Source: an uncultured Erysipelotrichaceae bacterium (GTDB lineage Bacteria > Bacillota_I > Bacilli_A > Erysipelotrichales > Coprobacillaceae). Taken from it: a stretch of DNA of 64,000 nucleotides. Positions 24,463 through 33,662 of the stretch are shown here, piece after piece. A program made the position numbers and the translations under genes. Position 1 is the stretch's first letter, and each line of letters starts with the position of its first letter. The stretch is from positions 1-64,000 of the forward strand of contig CAJUOS010000001.1 in NCBI GenBank assembly GCA_910588075.1, given 5' to 3'. A model generated the notes under the pieces. That model worked only from the letters and a program-made list of their open reading frames with translations. It had not been told where the DNA came from and ran no database searches.

Positions 24463-26331
24463 ATGAATCTTGAAAAGATTAAAAATCCTGAATTTATTAA
24501 ACAATTAAATATTGAAGAATTAAATGATTTAGCTCAAGATATTCGTCAATTTCTTATTGAGAATATATCAAAAACAGGTGGACATTTCTCTAGTAATTTA
24601 GGGATTGTTGAATTAACAATGGCTCTTCATTATGTTTTTGAATCACCTAATGATAAATTTATTTTTGATGTAGGACACCAATCTTATGTCCATAAAATTT
24701 TAACTGGAAGAGCTCATGAATTTAAAAATTTAAGACAATTTAATGGACTAAGTGGTTTTCAAAAAAGAAAAGAAAGTATTCATGATCAATGGGAAGCAGG
24801 ACATTCTTCCACAGCAATATCTGCTGGTATTGGTATGGCAGTAGCACGTGATTTAAATCATGATAATGGAGAAGTGATATGTATTGTTGGAGATGGAGCA
24901 ATTATGAGTGGAGAATCTTTTGAAGCACTCAATTATTTAGGTTCTATTTCATCAAAAGTCATTGTTATTTTGAATGATAATGATATGTCTATTTCTAGAA
25001 ATGTTGGAGGATTAAGTAATTTTTTATCTGATATGCGTATCTCCACACAATATAATAATGCTAAAAATAATTATGTAACATTTTTAAATAAATCTTCTTT
25101 AGGTAAAAAAATATATAAAATCACTAAAAATATGAAAGATCATATTAAAAAGAATGTTATGGATGATACTATTTTTTCACAATTTGGTTTAGATTATATA
25201 GGTCCTGTTAATGGACATGATTTTAGAGATTTGATTAATGCTTTTTCACTTGCTCATGATATGAAACATAGTGTTGTTATTCATGTTCATACAATCAAAG
25301 GAAAAGGATATGAAATGGCTGAAAATGATAAACATGGATTATATCATGGTGTTGCTCCTTTTGATTATAGAAAAGGAATAATTCAATCTGAATCTTCTTC
25401 ATGGAGCAGCATTATTGCATCTCATATTGAAAAAAGAATGAAATTTGATAAAGATATTGTGGTTATTACTCCTGCTATGATTTCAGGAAGTTCTTTAAAT
25501 CAAATATTTGAACATTATCCTGAACGTAGTTTTGATGTAGGGATTACTGAAGAACATGCTATGACATTTGCAGCGGGACTTTCTAATGCACATAAAAAAC
25601 CATATATTACTATTTATTCGTCATTTATACAAAGAGCTTATGATCAAATCAATCATGATATTGCAAGAATGAATCTTCCATGTTTAATTGGTATTGATAG
25701 AAGTGGTTTGGTTGGTGCTGATGGTGATACACATCATGGTGTTTTTGATATTAGCTTTTTATCAGCAATACCACATCTTATTATTATGACTCCTAAAGAT
25801 GCTTTAGAAGCTAAAAAAATGATTAATACTGCATTTCTTCATTTTAATGCACCATATGTGCTTCGATTTCCCAAAGGAGAAACATGCAATCAAGAATGTT
25901 CTTTTAATGAAACATTAGAAATAGGAACTTGGGAAAAAATAATATATAATCCTGAAAATCAATTAACAATTATTACATATGATCAAAAAGTTAATCAAGT
26001 ATTTCAATTAATTCAAGAACATCATCTAGAAATTAACCTTATTAATGCAAGATTTATTAAACCATTAGATAAAGATATGTTAAATGAATTATACTATACA
26101 CACCAAAATATTATTGTTTATGAAACAGATATGCTAATTGGTTCACTTGGTTCACAAATCGCTCATTATTATTCACGTTTACATATGTATATGAATATAG
26201 ATTATTTTGGAATAGATGATCATTATACACCTCAAGGAGAAATAAAAAAATTATTAGAAATTGAAAGTATAAGTTTGAATCATTTGTTAAAATTAATAAA
26301 GGAGAAACTTGATGAAAAAAGAAAGAGTTGA
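24463..26331 (+). CDS. dxs: 1-deoxy-D-xylulose-5-phosphate synthase
   Basis: Dxs makes DXP from pyruvate and glyceraldehyde-3-phosphate using thiamine diphosphate, the first step of the MEP isoprenoid pathway. The 622-residue protein shows the transketolase layout: N-terminal TGGHFSSNLG, the ThDP motif GDGAIMSGE, the central pyrimidine-binding domain with GITEEHAMTFAAGLS and DRSGLVGADGDTHHG, and a C-terminal domain. Overlaps tlyA by 20 bases (start chosen 26312). The pairing with ispA makes an isoprenoid unit. Confidence 0.95.
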   Translation: MNLEKIKNPEFIKQLNIEELNDLAQDIRQFLIENISKTGGHFSSNLGIVELTMALHYVFESPNDKFIFDVGHQSYVHKILTGRAHEFKNLRQFNGLSGFQKRKESIHDQWEAGHSSTAISAGIGMAVARDLNHDNGEVICIVGDGAIMSGESFEALNYLGSISSKVIVILNDNDMSISRNVGGLSNFLSDMRISTQYNNAKNNYVTFLNKSSLGKKIYKITKNMKDHIKKNVMDDTIFSQFGLDYIGPVNGHDFRDLINAFSLAHDMKHSVVIHVHTIKGKGYEMAENDKHGLYHGVAPFDYRKGIIQSESSSWSSIIASHIEKRMKFDKDIVVITPAMISGSSLNQIFEHYPERSFDVGITEEHAMTFAAGLSNAHKKPYITIYSSFIQRAYDQINHDIARMNLPCLIGIDRSGLVGADGDTHHGVFDISFLSAIPHLIIMTPKDALEAKKMINTAFLHFNAPYVLRFPKGETCNQECSFNETLEIGTWEKIIYNPENQLTIITYDQKVNQVFQLIQEHHLEINLINARFIKPLDKDMLNELYYTHQNIIVYETDMLIGSLGSQIAHYYSRLHMYMNIDYFGIDDHYTPQGEIKKLLEIESISLNHLLKLIKEKLDEKRKS

Positions 26332-27115
26332 TGTTCTTTGTGTAGAACAAGGTTTATTTGAATCAAGAGAAAAAGCCAAACGTGCTATTATGGCAGGAAT
26401 TGTGAGAGATGATTATGATTATATAGATAAACCAGGTATGAAGATTCCTGTTGATTCTCATTTGTTTATTAAAGGAGAAAAATTACCTTATGTTTCTCGT
26501 GGAGGATTAAAACTTGAAAAAGCATTAAAAGAATTTCAATTAGATATTAATAATATGATTATGCTAGATATAGGTTCTTCTACTGGTGGTTTTACTGATT
26601 GTGCATTACAAAATGGTGCAAAACAGGTTTATGCTTTAGATGTAGGTACAAATCAACTTGCATGGAAATTACGTAATGATAAACGAGTTTATGTCATGGA
26701 ACAAACAAATTTTAGATATGCAACATTAGATATGTTTTTATATGGACAACCTGAATTTGTAAGTATAGATGTTTCTTTTATTTCTTTAAAACATATTTTT
26801 CCCCCTTTAAATACGATTCTTAAGAAGGATGGGTATATAGTTGCATTGATTAAACCTCAATTTGAAGCAGGAAAAGATGATGTTGGAAAACATGGTATTG
26901 TAAGTGATCAGTCTATACATCAAAGAGTTATACAGGAAGTCATTGATTATGCTCATGCTTCTCATATGTCAATAAAAGGATTAACTTATTCACCAATTAC
27001 AGGTGGAGTTGGAAATATTGAATTTTTAGCTTGCTTTCAAAACAGTGAAAAAGAAGATTCAGATGTCAATATTGAAAAAACAGTACAAATTGCACATGAG
27101 CATTTTAAAAGGTAG
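26312..27115 (+). CDS. tlyA: TlyA-family rRNA methyltransferase (YqxC)
   Basis: TlyA-type proteins methylate ribose 2'-OH of cytidines in 16S/23S rRNA. The 267-residue protein has an N-terminal S4 domain (RVDVLCVEQGLFESREKAKR) and an RrmJ/FtsJ-like SAM domain with LDIGSSTGGFTDCAL and the catalytic-type VSIDVSFISLKHI and LIKPQFEA. Start ATG 26312 lies 7 bases after AAAGGAG; an in-frame TTG is at 26309. It lies between dxs and recN as in Bacillus, but the argR/ahrC gene usually found after it is missing. Confidence 0.9.
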   Translation: MKKERVDVLCVEQGLFESREKAKRAIMAGIVRDDYDYIDKPGMKIPVDSHLFIKGEKLPYVSRGGLKLEKALKEFQLDINNMIMLDIGSSTGGFTDCALQNGAKQVYALDVGTNQLAWKLRNDKRVYVMEQTNFRYATLDMFLYGQPEFVSIDVSFISLKHIFPPLNTILKKDGYIVALIKPQFEAGKDDVGKHGIVSDQSIHQRVIQEVIDYAHASHMSIKGLTYSPITGGVGNIEFLACFQNSEKEDSDVNIEKTVQIAHEHFKR

Positions 27116-27124
27116 GTGAGAATG

Positions 27125-28774
27125 ATGTTAAAAAGTCTTTATATTTCTTCATTTATTATTATTGATGAATTACGTGTTAATTTTGATGAAGGTATGAGTG
27201 TTTTAACTGGTGAAACTGGAGCTGGAAAATCTATTATCATTGATGCTTTAGGACAATTATGTGGAAATAGAACTTCTACATCTTTAATAAAGAAAAAAGC
27301 TTCTAAAGCAATTATAGAAGGTATTTTTGATGTGATAGAAAGTGAAGAATTAAAAAAAATATGTGAAAAATTACATATTGAATTAGAAGAAGAGTTTGTA
27401 ATTACAAAAGAAATTCTTAGTTCTGGCAAGAGTAATGTCAAAATTAACTATCAAAATGCTTCTATTAATGCTTTAAAATTATTAATGCCATACTTGATTG
27501 ATATTCATTCTCAATTTGAAACCCAAAAGTTATTTGAAGAAAAAAATCATATTATTTTATTAGATCAATATGCTAATGATGAATTAAAACTGTATATTCA
27601 TCAATATAAAGATATTTATCAAAAATATAAAGAAATTTCTTCTCATCTCAATCATGTTATTGAAGAAGATATGAGTGATGAACAGTTAGATTTTTTACAA
27701 AGTCAGCTTAATGAAATTGAAGAATCTATGTATACAGACGAAGAAATTGAAGAATTTGAAAGTGAACTTAAACTTTTACAAAATTATGAAAAAATAAATG
27801 AAAATATTCAACAATTTGATTTTATTATGAATTCATCAAATGGTGTTTTAACACAAATGAAAGAAGCTCTTCATACTTTACAAATTCTTCAAGATTATGA
27901 AGAATTTAATGAATCATATGATAAAATGTATGATTACTATTATAATATTCAAGATGAACATGAAAATATAATGAGCATTTATAATCAATTTCATTTTGAT
28001 GAATATAGATTTAATGAACTTCAAGACATACTTTTTAAAGTTAATCGTTTAAAAAGAAAATATGGTTATACAATGGAAAGAATTAATGAATATAGAATAG
28101 AACTTATTGAAAAAATTGATAATATTAAACACAGAGATGAATATATTCATTCTTTACAAAAAGAACAAAAAGAAATTAAAAATGAGTGTATAAAATTAGC
28201 TGAAAATATTCATACTATTAGAAAAAAATATGCTGTAAAATTTGAAAAAGCAATTATTCATGAATTAAAAGATTTATATTTAGAAAAAGCAAATTTTAAA
28301 GTTGATTTTGAAAAAACTCATCTTAATAATCAAGGTATTGATAAGATAAGCTTTAAAGTTGCTATTAATAAAGGTCAAGATTATTCACTATTAAATGAAA
28401 GTGCTAGTGGGGGAGAAATATCAAGAATAATGCTAGCAATCAAAACAGTTATATTATCATATGGAACTATTGATACAATTGTATTTGATGAAGTAGATAC
28501 TGGTGTAAGTGGTAAAGTAGCAAGAAGTATAGGAAATAAAATGTTAAATTTATCTAAATCAAAACAGGTGATTTGTATTACTCATTTACCTCAAGTAGCA
28601 AGTCTTGCACATCATCATTATAGTATTGAAAAAGAAATGAATAATGAAGAGACAGTAACTTCTATGAAACGTCTTCATTCTAAAGAAAGAATTATTGAAA
28701 TTGCTAAAATGCTTTCTAGTGAAAAAATCACTGATGAAGCTATTGAAAATGCAAAACAACTTTTAAATGTATAA
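27125..28774 (+). CDS. recN: DNA repair protein RecN
   Basis: RecN is an SMC-like ATPase that organises double-strand break ends for recombination. The 549-residue protein has Walker A GETGAGKS near the start, a long central coiled coil (residues about 150-360), and the ABC-type signature SGGEISRIMLAIK and Walker B TIVFDEVDTG close to the end, with D-loop and His switch (THLPQVA). GTG 27116 and ATG 27122 are also in frame, but MLKSLYIS at 27125 aligns with the usual N-terminus. It follows tlyA closely. Confidence 0.94.
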   Translation: MLKSLYISSFIIIDELRVNFDEGMSVLTGETGAGKSIIIDALGQLCGNRTSTSLIKKKASKAIIEGIFDVIESEELKKICEKLHIELEEEFVITKEILSSGKSNVKINYQNASINALKLLMPYLIDIHSQFETQKLFEEKNHIILLDQYANDELKLYIHQYKDIYQKYKEISSHLNHVIEEDMSDEQLDFLQSQLNEIEESMYTDEEIEEFESELKLLQNYEKINENIQQFDFIMNSSNGVLTQMKEALHTLQILQDYEEFNESYDKMYDYYYNIQDEHENIMSIYNQFHFDEYRFNELQDILFKVNRLKRKYGYTMERINEYRIELIEKIDNIKHRDEYIHSLQKEQKEIKNECIKLAENIHTIRKKYAVKFEKAIIHELKDLYLEKANFKVDFEKTHLNNQGIDKISFKVAINKGQDYSLLNESASGGEISRIMLAIKTVILSYGTIDTIVFDEVDTGVSGKVARSIGNKMLNLSKSKQVICITHLPQVASLAHHHYSIEKEMNNEETVTSMKRLHSKERIIEIAKMLSSEKITDEAIENAKQLLNV

Positions 28775-28802
28775 TTAGAAAGCATATATGCCAAAATAAA
28801 AT

Positions 28803-28818
28803 GTAATCGAAAGATTAC
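28803..28818 (+). promoter_or_regulatory. Leader hairpin before spoIVB
   Basis: GTAATC-GAAA-GATTAC is a perfect 6-bp stem with a GNRA tetraloop; it ends just before the AAGGAGGTG ribosome binding site of spoIVB. No T-run follows, so it is not a terminator. It may stabilise the mRNA or affect initiation. Confidence 0.45.
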
Positions 28819-28835
28819 AAGGAGGTGTATATGCT

Positions 28836-29834
28836 TTGCTTTTTAAAAAGTTAAGTATTACACTCATTATCGTATTCAGTATTCTTGCTCAAACTTTTAA
28901 TGTATTTGCAGCAGAAGTTATTTTAGGTGGCGAATCTATTGGAATAGAACTTGATTATGAAGGTATATTAATTACAGGTACTTATGATATTTCTATTGAC
29001 AATACAAAATATAATCCTTCATCTGATGGTTATCAAACTGGAGATCTCATTATAAGTGTAAATAATCATAAAGTAAAATCAATATCACATTTAATGGAAA
29101 ACGTTGAAAAAGAAATTGAAAAACATAATGAAATTACACTTCAAATCAAGAGAAATAATGTCATTCTTGATAAAAAATTAAAATATCAAGAAAATAATGG
29201 GAAATTCAGTACAGGTTTATATGTACAAGATGGTTTAACTGGAGTTGGAACAATAACATATTATAATCCAACAAATCATCATTTTGGAGCATTGGGACAT
29301 ATAATGAATGATGTAGAATTATCTTCTACATCAGTTATAAAAAAAGGAAAAATTTATAATTCTTATGTAAAGAAAATTAACCCAAGTCAAAATGGAAAAC
29401 CAGGTGAAAAAATTGCAGAAATTGGGAATATAGAAATAGGAACAGTTTTTGACAATAATAACTATGGTATATATGGATCATATCTTCAATCACAGCTGCT
29501 TAAAAATCAAACTATATCTACTGCCACAATTGACGAAGTTGAAGAAGGAGAAGCCTATTTTTTAACAGTTTTAGATGGACATACAATTAGTAAATGTCAA
29601 ATTAATATTACTCATTTAAAAAAACAAACCAAACCTGATATTAAAGGTATTACATTTGAAATAACAGATGAAAAAGTTATATCTTTAACAAATGGTATTG
29701 TGCAAGGCATGAGTGGTTCTCCAATTATTCAAAATGGTAAACTTATTGGTTGTGTTACTCATGTTGATGTTAATGATGTTCATAAAGGCTACGGACTTTA
29801 TATTGATTGGATGCTAGAAAACGATAATGTTTAA
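28836..29834 (+). CDS. spoIVB: Stage IV sporulation serine peptidase SpoIVB
   Basis: SpoIVB is the secreted forespore protease that signals across the intermembrane space to activate processing of pro-SigK. The 332-residue protein has an N-terminal signal-anchor (ITLIIVFSILAQTFNVFAAE), a PDZ domain (YQTGDLIISVNNHKVKS) and the SA-clan peptidase domain with catalytic His in GALGHIMND and Ser in GMSGSPIIQNGK. It is about 90 residues shorter than the B. subtilis protein. The start is TTG 28836, 8 bases after AAGGAGGTG; an out-of-frame ATG at 28831 lies in between. It precedes spo0A, as in Bacillus. Confidence 0.9.
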   Translation: MLFKKLSITLIIVFSILAQTFNVFAAEVILGGESIGIELDYEGILITGTYDISIDNTKYNPSSDGYQTGDLIISVNNHKVKSISHLMENVEKEIEKHNEITLQIKRNNVILDKKLKYQENNGKFSTGLYVQDGLTGVGTITYYNPTNHHFGALGHIMNDVELSSTSVIKKGKIYNSYVKKINPSQNGKPGEKIAEIGNIEIGTVFDNNNYGIYGSYLQSQLLKNQTISTATIDEVEEGEAYFLTVLDGHTISKCQINITHLKKQTKPDIKGITFEITDEKVISLTNGIVQGMSGSPIIQNGKLIGCVTHVDVNDVHKGYGLYIDWMLENDNV

Positions 29835-29858
29835 AAGGAATCAAATGATTCCTTTTTT
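29833..29858 (+). terminator. Terminator after spoIVB
   Basis: AAAAGGAATCA / TGATTCCTTTT with a 2-base loop and a T-run. It overlaps the spoIVB stop. Confidence 0.85.
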
Positions 29859-30040
29859 GGATTTTCAACATCTTTAGACATTTGATGTATAGTTATGTCG
29901 TTTTCCTTGATGAATTTATCTATTTTTGAAGTGTTTTAAACCATAATCGTTTAATTTGACATTTTATTCTATTTTTCTTTTTTTGATGTATATATAATGA
30001 TTTTGCTGATAAGAAGAAATCGAAAGGGGAAATTGGAAAA

Positions 30041-30862
30041 ATGAAAACTTTTATTGCAGTAGAACAACAAGAATTATTGGATAATATTAAATTAAATTTA
30101 GAAAAAACAAATATGTTTGAAATTATAGGACAAGCAAATAATGGTACTGATTGTTTAAATTTCTTTAATCAAAATCAATGTGATTTACTAATTATTGATT
30201 TGATGTTATCAGAAGTTGATGGTTTAGGTGTATTAAAATATCTTAAAGAGATACATAAAAAAAGTTTTAATAAAGTTATCTGTATTACACAATTTACAAA
30301 TTCTACAATTTGTAATATGTTAGAAGAATTAAATGTAGATTATTGTTTTAAATATCCATTTGATATACAGCATTTTACAAGTTCTTTACGATTTATTATT
30401 TCTAATCATCAAGAAGAACAACATTTTGTAAGTAATGATGAAACAGAAAAATATAAAAAAGTAAAAATTGAAAACGAAATCACTGAAATCTTACATGAAG
30501 TAGGTATTCCTGCACATATTAAAGGTTATATGTATTTGAGAACAGCTATTTTAACTACTTATTATAATATTGACATTCTTGGACAAGTAACTAAGGTTTT
30601 ATATCCTGATATTGCTCGTATGTATAATACAACTTCTTCAAGAGTTGAAAGGGCAATAAGACATGCTATTGAAGTTGCTTGGAATAGAGGAAATACAGAT
30701 GCAATTGATGAAATTTTTGGATATACTGTTTCTGCAGTAAAAGCAAAACCAACAAACTCTGAATTCATAGCTATGATTGCTGATAAATTGAGACTTGCTC
30801 ATAAAACTGATAATGTAAAAAAAGAAAGCCTTTATAATTATAAGAATTATATGTTAAAATAG
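30041..30862 (+). CDS. spo0A: Sporulation response regulator Spo0A with degenerate receiver
   Basis: Spo0A is the master regulator of sporulation entry. The C-terminal DNA-binding domain (residues about 150-265) is almost identical in key places to Bacillus: [35 protein letters not shown] and [17 protein letters not shown]. The N-terminal receiver keeps the phospho-acceptor in IIDLML (Asp53) and Thr83, but the paired acidic residues Asp10-Asp11 are Val7-Glu8, and the Lys before Pro-Phe-Asp is Tyr105 (a Lys lies one residue earlier). The leader of about 180 bases holds a repeated 11-mer. Confidence 0.93.
   Translation: MKTFIAVEQQELLDNIKLNLEKTNMFEIIGQANNGTDCLNFFNQNQCDLLIIDLMLSEVDGLGVLKYLKEIHKKSFNKVICITQFTNSTICNMLEELNVDYCFKYPFDIQHFTSSLRFIISNHQEEQHFVSNDETEKYKKVKIENEITEILHEVGIPAHIKGYMYLRTAILTTYYNIDILGQVTKVLYPDIARMYNTTSSRVERAIRHAIEVAWNRGNTDAIDEIFGYTVSAVKAKPTNSEFIAMIADKLRLAHKTDNVKKESLYNYKNYMLK
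30852..30860 (+). promoter_or_regulatory. Extended -10 promoter of dinB
   Basis: TGT followed by TAAAAT (30855-30860), overlapping the end of spo0A. No -35 is clear. Confidence 0.35.
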
Positions 30863-30890
30863 TCTTATAAATAAGGAGGGTGAATAGGTT

Positions 30891-32108
30891 ATGCAAATTA
30901 TATTTCATATCGATTTGAATGCATTTTTTGCAAGTGCAGAAATATCTGTTCATCCAGAATTAAAAGGTAAACCTATTGTTATTTGTAGAGAATCTAAACG
31001 CAGTATTGTTACGACTGCTTCATATGAAGCAAGAAAGTTTGGTATTCATTCAGCAATGCCATTGTTTCAAGCAAAAAAACTGTGTCCACATCTTATTTCA
31101 GTAGAACCACATTTTGAATTATATAAAACATTATCTCAAAATTTTTTTGAAATTATTGCAACATTTTCTCCATATTTAGAGGTTGCCAGTATTGATGAAT
31201 GTTATGTTGATATGACTGAATATTTTCAAAATCATCAAGAACATCCTCAAAATGTTGCTAAAAAGATACAAGAAAAAATTTATGATACTTTATTATTACA
31301 ATGTTCTATTGGTATTGCACCTAACAAATTTTTAGCAAAGATGGCAAGTGATATGAAGAAACCAATGGGAATTACAACTATTACTAATAAAGATATTAAA
31401 ACAAAATTATGGCCTTTATCGATTAAAGATATGATTGGAATTGGAAAGAAAACTCAACCTAAACTTTTTGAATTGGGGATTGAAACAATAGGTGATATAG
31501 CTAATTATCATAATTATGAAAAAATCAAACCCATTTTTGGAAAAAATACTTTAATCTTTTATCAAAGAGCTAATGGTAAAGATTTTTCTAAAATAAATTA
31601 TTCTAAAAATGAATTAAAATCAGTAGGAAATTCAACTACCTTTGAAAGTGATAGTAATGATGAACAATTTATTAGGAAAAAATTTAAAGAATTATCTCAA
31701 GAGGTTTCAAAACGTGCAAAAAAACGTGGACTTATTTCTAATTCGATTTCAATAACATTAAAATATTCAAGAGAAAAGAGTCGTACTAAACAAATGATTA
31801 TTGAAAACTATACCAATGAAGAAGAAATCATTTATGGAACAAGCCTACTTTTATTTGAAAATATTTATCATGGAGAATTATTAAGATTAGTAGGTGTTAG
31901 TTTAAATAATGTGATTCATTATAAAGACTTAAATCAACAAATATCATTATTTGATTATTCTGATAATAATGATATTGTTCAAAAAAATATGACTGATCAA
32001 ATTATTGATACATTAAATTCTTCTTTTGAAAGTATTCAATTAGTCAAAGCATCTTCTCTTATTCATGAAGAAGAAATTCAAAAAAAATATCTTAAAAATA
32101 ATGAATAA
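30891..32108 (+). CDS. dinB: DNA polymerase IV (DinB, Y family)
   Basis: A translesion polymerase that copies past damaged bases. The 405-residue protein has the Y-family catalytic motifs HIDLNAFFASAEI and SIDECYVDMT, the helix-hairpin-helix MIGIGKKTQPKLFELG, and a little-finger domain. The C-terminal residues KDLNQQISLFDYSD resemble a QLSLF-type clamp-binding motif. Start ATG 30891 follows AAGGAGGG. It lies between spo0A and spoIIM, an insertion relative to Bacillus order. Confidence 0.93.
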   Translation: MQIIFHIDLNAFFASAEISVHPELKGKPIVICRESKRSIVTTASYEARKFGIHSAMPLFQAKKLCPHLISVEPHFELYKTLSQNFFEIIATFSPYLEVASIDECYVDMTEYFQNHQEHPQNVAKKIQEKIYDTLLLQCSIGIAPNKFLAKMASDMKKPMGITTITNKDIKTKLWPLSIKDMIGIGKKTQPKLFELGIETIGDIANYHNYEKIKPIFGKNTLIFYQRANGKDFSKINYSKNELKSVGNSTTFESDSNDEQFIRKKFKELSQEVSKRAKKRGLISNSISITLKYSREKSRTKQMIIENYTNEEEIIYGTSLLLFENIYHGELLRLVGVSLNNVIHYKDLNQQISLFDYSDNNDIVQKNMTDQIIDTLNSSFESIQLVKASSLIHEEEIQKKYLKNNE

Positions 32109-32118
32109 ATAAGAAATA

Positions 32119-32162
32119 CACTCATATTTATATGAAGAGGTGATAAATATGAGTGCTTTTTT
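32119..32162 (+). terminator. Terminator-like hairpin after dinB, enclosing the spoIIM ribosome binding site
   Basis: CACTCATATTTAT (32119-32131) pairs perfectly with ATAAATATGAGTG (32143-32155), loop 11 bases, followed by CTTTTTT (T6 at 32157-32162). The loop carries the spoIIM Shine-Dalgarno sequence AGAGGTG and the 3' arm carries its ATG (32149). Confidence 0.65.
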
Positions 32163-32718
32163 ACGTCGTTTTATTGATAATAAAAAATATGTTCTATTGT
32201 TGTTATCAATCATGTTAATTATGGGATTTATTTATGGTTTTGTTGAATATGGTCATTGTCAAGAAACTATCAAAAAGAATTTTCATTATTTATTTTATTT
32301 GAATAATGAAAAATATGCAAACCAATATCAACTTTATCTTATTCAAAGTGGAATATATATTCTTATATGTACATACTTAAGTTCTAGTTATTTAGGACAT
32401 TTAGGAATATTATTTTTAACTTTCTTAAAAGGATTACAAATATCTTTTTCATTATGTTATGTATTTTCTTTAATTCAATTAGATTTTTTAACCATTTTAT
32501 TGGTTTTCATTGAGATTATTTTAGAAATTGCTTTTATTTATATTTTGTCTTTTATGTCATTACATTTATCATTATATGTAACACTTATAACATATTATAT
32601 TGATCAAACATTTAATATGAAGAACATTATTAATTATCGTTTAAATTGTTTAATAGCAACACTTATTGTCTTTTCATTATCTTTAGCCTTTAGAATATAT
32701 GTTATTCCTTTATTTTAA
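32149..32718 (+). CDS. spoIIM: SpoIIM-like sporulation membrane protein
   Basis: SpoIIM forms, with SpoIID and SpoIIP, the machinery that remodels septal peptidoglycan for engulfment. The 189-residue protein has about five membrane spans, starting with YVLLLLSIMLIMGFIYGF and including GHLGILFLTFLKGLQIS, and resembles SpoIIM by topology and the FLKG core. Its position directly ahead of xerD and deoB matches B. subtilis spoIIM. ATG 32149 is preferred over GTG 32140. The name rests on topology, a few motifs and synteny. Confidence 0.75.
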   Translation: MSAFLRRFIDNKKYVLLLLSIMLIMGFIYGFVEYGHCQETIKKNFHYLFYLNNEKYANQYQLYLIQSGIYILICTYLSSSYLGHLGILFLTFLKGLQISFSLCYVFSLIQLDFLTILLVFIEIILEIAFIYILSFMSLHLSLYVTLITYYIDQTFNMKNIINYRLNCLIATLIVFSLSLAFRIYVIPLF

Positions 32719-32728
32719 TATGAATAAT

Positions 32729-32737
32729 TGTTATAAT
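32729..32737 (+). promoter_or_regulatory. Extended -10 promoter of xerD
   Basis: TGT followed by TATAAT (32732-32737), 17 bases ahead of the GTG start. Confidence 0.5.
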
Positions 32738-32754
32738 ATCAAAAGGTGATATAA

Positions 32755-33660
32755 GTGAAAATTTGTGATGCTATATTAGAATATAAACAATATTTGGTTG
32801 TTGAAAAAGGTTTGAGCCAAAATACAATTGAAAACTATTTACGTGATATTAGTCATTTTCAAAAGTATATAGAAAAAGAATTTGAAATATATCATATTGA
32901 AAAAATAGAACGAGATCATATTTATCAATATTTAAAAAAGATTCACCCTATGAGTGAAAGAACGATTCAAAGACATATGGTTTCATTAAGACAATTTTAT
33001 ATTTTTTTAGTTAAAGAAAATAGAGTGAAGATAAATATTATGAGTTATTTTGATATTGCAAAGAAAGGACAATACTTACCTGAAGTTTTGACAGTAGAAG
33101 AAGTATCTCAACTTATTCAATCTGTACAAGTTAATGATGCTATTTCATCACGAAATAGATGTATGTTAGAACTTTTATATTCTTCAGGATTAAGAATAAG
33201 TGAATTATGTTATTTAACATTATATAATATTAATCTTCAAAAAAGATTTGTAAAATTTATGGGAAAAGGAAATAAGGAAAGAATTGTTCCAATGAATCAA
33301 GTTGTTTGTCATTATTTAAAGGAATATATTGAAAAATATAGACCTTTATTATGTAAGGAGATAAAAACACAATATTTGTTTATTGATAAAAAAGCAATGC
33401 CAATAAAAAGAGATAATTTTTATCATATTTTACAAAATCTTGTTAAAAAAAGTGGAATTAAAAAACATGTAACTCCACATACACTAAGACATACATTTGC
33501 AACACATTTATTAGAAAATGATGCTGATTTAAGAGCAATTCAAGAAATGCTAGGTCATAAAGATATTTCCACAACTACTATTTATACACATATTTCGAAG
33601 AAAAAAATTATAGAAGATTATACAAGAGCACATCCACGTGTTAGTAAGAAAGAAGGGTAG
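32755..33660 (+). CDS. xerD: Site-specific tyrosine recombinase XerD
   Basis: XerD with XerC resolves chromosome dimers at dif. The 301-residue protein has the N-terminal SAM-like core-binding domain (KGLSQNTIENYLRD) and a catalytic domain with Arg in SGLRISEL, Lys in GKGNKERIVP, the HxxR of HTLRHTFATHLL, His in GHKDISTT and Tyr in IYTHI. Start GTG 32755 is 4 to 5 bases past AAAGGTGAT. Position before deoB and length support XerD rather than an integrase. Confidence 0.93.
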   Translation: MKICDAILEYKQYLVVEKGLSQNTIENYLRDISHFQKYIEKEFEIYHIEKIERDHIYQYLKKIHPMSERTIQRHMVSLRQFYIFLVKENRVKINIMSYFDIAKKGQYLPEVLTVEEVSQLIQSVQVNDAISSRNRCMLELLYSSGLRISELCYLTLYNINLQKRFVKFMGKGNKERIVPMNQVVCHYLKEYIEKYRPLLCKEIKTQYLFIDKKAMPIKRDNFYHILQNLVKKSGIKKHVTPHTLRHTFATHLLENDADLRAIQEMLGHKDISTTTIYTHISKKKIIEDYTRAHPRVSKKEG

Positions 33661-33662
33661 AT

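Noticed and set aside
32755-33660. xerD as a mobile-element integrase
   Set aside because: Length 301, synteny with deoB and spoIIM, and no att repeats or cargo genes point to the chromosomal XerD.
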